From assembly GCF_018812025.1 (NCBI RefSeq), contig NC_063062.1, positions 37,070,228 to 37,134,227 on the forward strand: DNA of 64,000 nucleotides. Reading direction: 5' to 3'. This document shows, in pieces, positions 59,661 to 64,000 of the stretch. The stretch comes from Megalobrama amblycephala (Eukaryota; Chordata; Actinopteri; Cypriniformes; Xenocyprididae). Under the pieces are notes generated by a model. That model was not told the origin of the DNA. It worked only from the letters and a program-made list of their open reading frames with translations, and did no database searches. Made by a program: the position numbers and the translations under genes. The first letter of the stretch is position 1. Each line of letters begins with the position of its first letter.

Positions 59661-61416
59661 TATGGCATCACTGCAAAAAAAACCTCTCTTTTGGAAACTT
59701 TATATTTTAAGAGCGTACGTCTGGTGCCTCTAGTGGCTCAGAAATTACACACTTCACCTTTCAATTGGAATTGGGAATAACTTTTACTGACAGCGCGCTT
59801 GTTCCTGTGAGGATGTGCTGCAGTTCCAATTAATATTAAAAATGGCATGAGTCATAACGGACCTAATATTGATAAAATTATGCTCCTCTCTTGGATGACA
59901 GGGGTTCGTGAAATGTGTCTAACAGTGCCAGACTATCCGGAAAACATTGATTGAATTAAATCCTGCTTTTGCGGGACGAGTAATCTAGTAAACAAAGCTA
60001 TCTCATTCGCCCTTGGGCCAGCAATTCATCTCACATCCTCAGCACCTCAGCGTGTGTTATTAAGATTCCTACCCTTCATCCAGAGACGCCATAGCATAAG
60101 TTACACATTCAGAGTCCACTGCTCAGGCAATCACATGATTATTACGAACCAGAAATTAGATGCATAGACTGAAAACAAGGAGGTATAATAAAAGAGGGAG
60201 AAAGCATAGCAGTCTTTAATGTCACATGATGATTTGCTGCTCAAGAAACATTTCTGATTATTATCAATGCTGAAAACAGCTGTGGCTTTATATAAATTGT
60301 ATGAATGCATTTGCAGTTCTATAATTTAACTGGACAAAGACAGACAGGGTAGGATGAAGGGAACATTATTAATAACCTGTCACTCAATACTCAATGCCCT
60401 TTACCTATTATAAGTTATTTCTGAGCTAATTTATCATTTGATTGGCCTAATACGTTTGCCATCTCTCACTACAGAGGTTCTGTGAGGGGTTTCATTCATG
60501 TTTCTCCTGTTATTTGATGAAGTAGTGCCACTCATCCACAATGTGGGTGGAAAAACATCTTCAAACAATGTCATAAATTAACTCTATCTGACATATAACA
60601 TATACAATAAAAATAACATACAGGCAATTACATGGAGTCAAGCAGTCATATCCCATAAGCGTCTGAGCAAACTCAACAACCGGCTTTTGCAGCACATGCT
60701 TAAATATAGTATCAGCCGTTCAGTCAGTGATTACAGATAGAGATGAGAAAAAGTGTCTCAGGCAACTCATCTGTTAAATCAGTGAGCGGATCACGGAAAC
60801 ACAGGCCCTCCTCTGGCTTTCACTGCGGTGTAATCAGGGATTTAGAGCTCCTAATTGCTCCTTTGGAGTCATTGTGCCGGATAAATGAATTAGATTTTTA
60901 ATCCCTCATGCCAGCAGGGCATTTTCATCTGATCCTTCTGTGTTTATGCCACAAAGTGACAAGAAAAACACACCTCAACCAAGAAACCATGTTACACGAA
61001 TCTGAAGAACACAGAAGAATGCTTATTCTTAAGGCCACAGGAGTAGCCCTTATTTAGATGTTAACTAGACTAACAGCTGAGGAAAATAACATTGGTCTCA
61101 TGCTGGGAAAGAAATGCATGCAATGCAATATTATAATATTATAATCTTTTGCAAATCTCAAAATGAATATCCATTTTTCATACTGAGCATGTCTAAATAC
61201 TGATGTGATGCCTAAAATCACTTTTTACTATTTTATTTTATTTTATTTCATTATTTTATTTTATTTTATTTTGTGGTCTAAAAAAACAATTATTGGTTAT
61301 CTGCTATGACATGAAAATAATTATTGCCTTGTTGGTATCGGCAATAATTTTATCTTAGGTCAATTTAAACACCTTTTTTATTTTTTAGTTGAGCAGTGTT
61401 TTTTAATAAAGACAAT
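59661..61416. other. Non-coding stretch with minor repeats
   Basis: At about 60217-60285 a piece related to the 50.8 kb MITE occurs (tgatttgctgctcaagaaac). At about 61225-61271 there is a short (TTTTA)n run. Nothing else is recognised. Confidence 0.45.
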
Positions 61417-61488
61417 GATGGATGGATGGATGGATGGATGGATGGATGGATGGATGGATGGATGGATGGATGGATGGATGGATGGATG

Positions 61489-61551
<63 letters not shown>

Positions 61552-61653
61552 GGAACAATAGATAGAGTGATAGAACGATAGAACAATAGATAGATAGATA
61601 GATAGATAGACAGATAGATGGAACAATAGATAGAGTGATAGAATGATAGAACA

Positions 61654-61723
<70 letters not shown>

Positions 61724-61867
61724 GATTGAATGATTGATTGATTGATTGATAGAATGATAGATGGATGGATGGATTGATTGATCGATCGATTGATGGAATG
61801 ATAGAACGATAGAACAATGGATGGATGATGGATGATGGATGATGGATGGAACGATAGATAGATAGAT

Positions 61868-61946
<79 letters not shown>

Positions 61947-62118
61947 GATTGATTGATCGATACAATGATAGAATGATAGAATGATAGAATGATGGATGGA
62001 TGGATGGATGGATGGATGGATGGATGGATGGATGGATGGAACAATAGATAGAACGATAGATAGATAGAACGATAGATAGATAGAACGATAGAACGATAGA
62101 TAGAACGATAGATAGAAC

Positions 62119-62164
<46 letters not shown>

Positions 62165-62218
62165 ACGATAGATAGATAGATAGAACGATAGATAGAACGA
62201 TAGATAGAACGATAGAAC

Positions 62219-62253
<35 letters not shown>

Positions 62254-62302
62254 GGATAGATGGATGGATGGATGGATGGATGGATGGATGGATGGATGGA
62301 TG

Positions 62303-62380
<78 letters not shown>
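61417..62380. repeat. Compound tetranucleotide array (GATG)n/(GATA)n
   Basis: This is 964 bp of almost pure GATG and GATA units with scattered GAAC and GATT interruptions. GATG blocks lie at about 61417-61490, 61990-62040 and 62260-62303, with GATA blocks between and after them. The long frames on the minus strand (up to about 345 codons of Ser-Ile-Tyr-Leu) are simple-repeat translations, not genes. Interspersed GAACGATAG units suggest repeated slippage and local duplication. Confidence 0.97.
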
Positions 62381-62668
62381 GCCCACACTGGGAATCACAA
62401 AATAATTGTGGAAATGAATTTCATATACTGACACTTCCATGGAATATTGTGTTGGACAACGAGGGCCCTGTGAGTCAACTCAATTCCATTTTTGTTCAAA
62501 CAGTTTAATAAAATGAATTATAATCCTAGGATCACTTCAGCGCTCTCAAAGAGGAACTGAAGTTGACTAAAGTTAAATTAGACTGACCTTCAAGGTGATG
62601 CTAATGCATCTTTGATGATCAAGGAACGCAAACCCATTATTTCATCATCGTCTCTCTCTCTCTTGCAG
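62381..62668 (+). other. Intronic flank between GATA array and insyn1 exon
   Basis: This is non-repetitive AT-rich sequence leading to the splice acceptor. No other exon or RNA gene is seen. Confidence 0.6.
62651..62668 (+). other. insyn1: insyn1 3' splice acceptor
   Basis: A run of about 14 pyrimidines (CT repeats) is followed directly by GCAG. Coding similarity to INSYN1 begins at the next base. The upstream frame stays open back to 62612, but those residues do not resemble INSYN1, so the acceptor and not an upstream ATG sets the exon start. A candidate branch-site match (TGCTAATG) lies at about 62597-62604, rather far away, so the true branch point is uncertain. Confidence 0.85.
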
Positions 62669-63475
62669 GTGGTGGGTCAGATCGACAAACTCACATCTGA
62701 TTTCGACTTCGACCTGGAGCCGGACGACTGGACGGTGGCGACGGCGAGCAGCACTTCGAGCAGCGAGCGTGGCCTGGGTGAGGCCTTCAGATTGGACTTC
62801 CTCGGCCAGGACATGCTCTCGGACAGCTGGGACTTCTGCAACTTCTTGGAGGCGTCCAACGCAGCGAACCGGAAAGCACACAGGGAGGAGACGGACGAGG
62901 GCCAGGGGAGGCCGTCATCGTCCACGCCTACGCCCGCCACCGCCAGCGTCTACTCGCAGATGAACGGGGGTCTCCCCGTCCCCAACGGACCTTTAATCAT
63001 CACGCCGGACTCCTCCAGCGAAGAGGCGTCCAGCTCCACGCACAGCCAGAAAACCTCCCGCACGTCCGGGACCAGAGAGCGGGTCCGCTTCAGCGACAAG
63101 ATCCTCTACCACGCCTTGTGCTGCGACGACGACGAAGACGAGGTGGACGACGGCGGCGAGGAGGACGATAAAGGCGACTGCGGGACCCCGGACACGGACA
63201 GTGAGCCCAGTCCGCTGGCTTGTTCGCCGATCCCGCCGCTGTCCTCCTCCGATCACCCGCCGGGACTCTACAACTGTCGGGAAACGGCGTCCGCGGACCC
63301 CTCGCCCGTGAAGGTGCCGGTGACGGGCTCTCACACACTACCCAGGAAAGGTCTTCTCAACCCGGGCTGCCGGAAAAAACTGTTACGGAACAGCAGCACA
63401 CAAACTGTTTCGGATAAGAGCACTCAGACTGTCCTGCCATACGTCCCCACCAAACAGAAAAGCAAGGACCTCTGA
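62669..63475 (+). CDS. insyn1: Inhibitory synaptic factor 1, terminal coding exon (partial gene)
   Basis: This exon encodes 268 residues and a TGA stop. It starts in phase 0 right after a strong acceptor (pyrimidine tract, then TTGCAG ending at 62668). The opening residues VVGQIDKLTSDFDFDLEPDD match the equivalent part of vertebrate INSYN1 as I recall it. The block RERVRFSDKILYHALCCDD at about 63074-63130 and the C-terminal NSSTQTVSDKSTQTV at 63389-63433 also match. In mammals the protein sits at inhibitory postsynaptic sites with gephyrin and the dystroglycan complex (known for the family, not seen here). The chain is low-complexity, with Ser-rich stretches, an acidic Asp/Glu run near 63122-63178, and no membrane segment or signal peptide. 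About 50-60 N-terminal residues should come from an upstream exon that I could not find in the window. The exon is clearly GC-rich against its AT-rich surroundings. The frame is intact with no sign of decay. Confidence 0.93.
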   Translation: MVGQIDKLTSDFDFDLEPDDWTVATASSTSSSERGLGEAFRLDFLGQDMLSDSWDFCNFLEASNAANRKAHREETDEGQGRPSSSTPTPATASVYSQMNGGLPVPNGPLIITPDSSSEEASSSTHSQKTSRTSGTRERVRFSDKILYHALCCDDDEDEVDDGGEEDDKGDCGTPDTDSEPSPLACSPIPPLSSSDHPPGLYNCRETASADPSPVKVPVTGSHTLPRKGLLNPGCRKKLLRNSSTQTVSDKSTQTVLPYVPTKQKSKDL

Positions 63476-63824
63476 GAGAACGGACGACTTTGCATATACA
63501 AAACAAGAACTGAGACAGGATTACAAAGAACTATATACTATTTAATATTAAATACATAGATAATAGATTAAAAAAAAAAACAAAAAAAAAAACAATAAAT
63601 GAATTACTAAATAAATTATATATGGGAAAATTTCAAGACTTGCTAAAGTCATTTTATGACTATTGCTCATATTCAAAGAGGTTTGTCATGCATGAATCAC
63701 TCTCGTCCCTTCATACACTATCAGAGCTTTGTTTATTAATAAGATTTATTAACATCAAGAGTTCATATGACAACTATAGTAGTTAGGAAAGTTTCAAACA
63801 TTACACTAGTGATTTTCTTGCTTT
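63476..63824 (+). other. insyn1: insyn1 3' UTR with candidate poly(A) signals
   Basis: AT-rich sequence follows the stop codon. AATAAA hexamers occur at 63594-63599 and 63610-63615, just after an A-rich stretch at 63571-63592 that could also be an internal priming site. No further coding similarity is seen. The actual cleavage site cannot be decided from sequence alone. Confidence 0.55.
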
Positions 63825-64000
63825 AAAGTCTCTTCTGCTCATCAAAGTTGCATTTATTTGATCAAAAATACATCCAAAGTTTATTCCCGTGAAGGCAAAG
63901 TTGAATATTTTTTTAATATTGTTGAAACCATCATACATTACCATTCAAATGATTGGGGTGAGTAGGATTTAAAACAGCAACAACAACAAAAAACACCATC
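63825..64000. repeat. Decayed fragments of a dispersed cyprinid MITE
   Basis: The stretch at about 63830-63885 resembles the internal part of the fold-back MITE at 50770-51687 (the 'ctcaccaaggctgcattta' segment) with several changes. A diverged terminal-type segment (cattcaaatgattgggg) follows at about 63942-63958. It lies in or just beyond the insyn1 3' UTR. The boundaries are approximate. Confidence 0.5.

Noticed and set aside
61378..62440. Minus-strand frames of 336, 345 and 150 codons (Ser-Ile-Tyr-Leu and His-Pro-Ser repeats)
   Set aside because: Direct translations of the GATA/GATG array; all frames of such a repeat stay open. No gene.
62612..62668. Possible use of the ATG at 62612 as the insyn1 start
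   Set aside because: The 19 residues before VVGQIDK do not resemble INSYN1 and lie in the pyrimidine tract of the splice acceptor.
62645..63338. Minus-strand and alternate plus-strand frames over the insyn1 exon
   Set aside because: Shadows of the GC-rich coding exon. The plus frame at 62669-63475 is the one with family similarity.

Overview
The window looks like nuclear DNA of a bony fish, most likely a cypriniform (carp or zebrafish relatives). This is an inference from three things: the AT-rich, microsatellite-rich sequence; the dense load of small DNA transposons whose ends resemble well-known cyprinid families; and one exon whose protein is clearly vertebrate. The species cannot be named from sequence alone, and the repeat family names are from memory, not from a database search.

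Only one protein-coding gene is supported. The last coding exon of insyn1 (inhibitory synaptic factor 1) lies on the + strand at 62669-63475, with a splice acceptor ending at 62668 and the 3' UTR following. The expected 5' coding exon was not found upstream. The simplest reading is that most or all of the preceding 62 kb is a very long insyn1 intron, or intron plus upstream flank. Almost every other open frame is a by-product of simple repeats or a chance frame. The exceptions are decayed transposase pieces in a fold-back mariner-like element (9628-11130) and a THAP-type zinc-finger remnant in a TTAA-flanked element (6116-7283).

Layout. 1-8 kb: TTAA-flanked and hAT miniature elements, including one element nested inside another. 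9.5-11.3 kb: a mariner-like fold-back inside an older TA-flanked MITE. 12.3-13.1 kb: a three-unit minisatellite that has expanded into (TTTTA)n. 14.7-19.2 kb: a dispersed repeat, paired MITEs and a fold-back element. 20-27 kb: more dispersed repeats, some interrupted by others. 28-33.4 kb: a palindrome, then blocks of a TAACATA-type satellite with a period of about 350-365 bp and two tRNA-like insertions. 35-36.1 kb: a long-TIR element and CGTGGCCACG-like palindromes. 40.6-45.3 kb: repeat-poor sequence. 45.3-46.7 kb: a degenerate satellite. 47.9-50.7 kb: one dispersed repeat split by a solo LTR and by a hAT element. 50.8-51.7 kb: a fold-back MITE. 54.2-57.1 kb: a tandem array of about 31 units with higher-order structure and a perfect AP-1-type heptamer in nearly every unit. 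61.4-62.4 kb: a (GATG/GATA)n array ending 288 bp before the insyn1 exon.

No prokaryote-type system, CRISPR array, operon or intact transposase is present. The points most worth checking are the two higher-order tandem arrays, the nested element histories that give relative insertion ages, and the candidate LC8 and PP1 docking motifs in the insyn1 exon.
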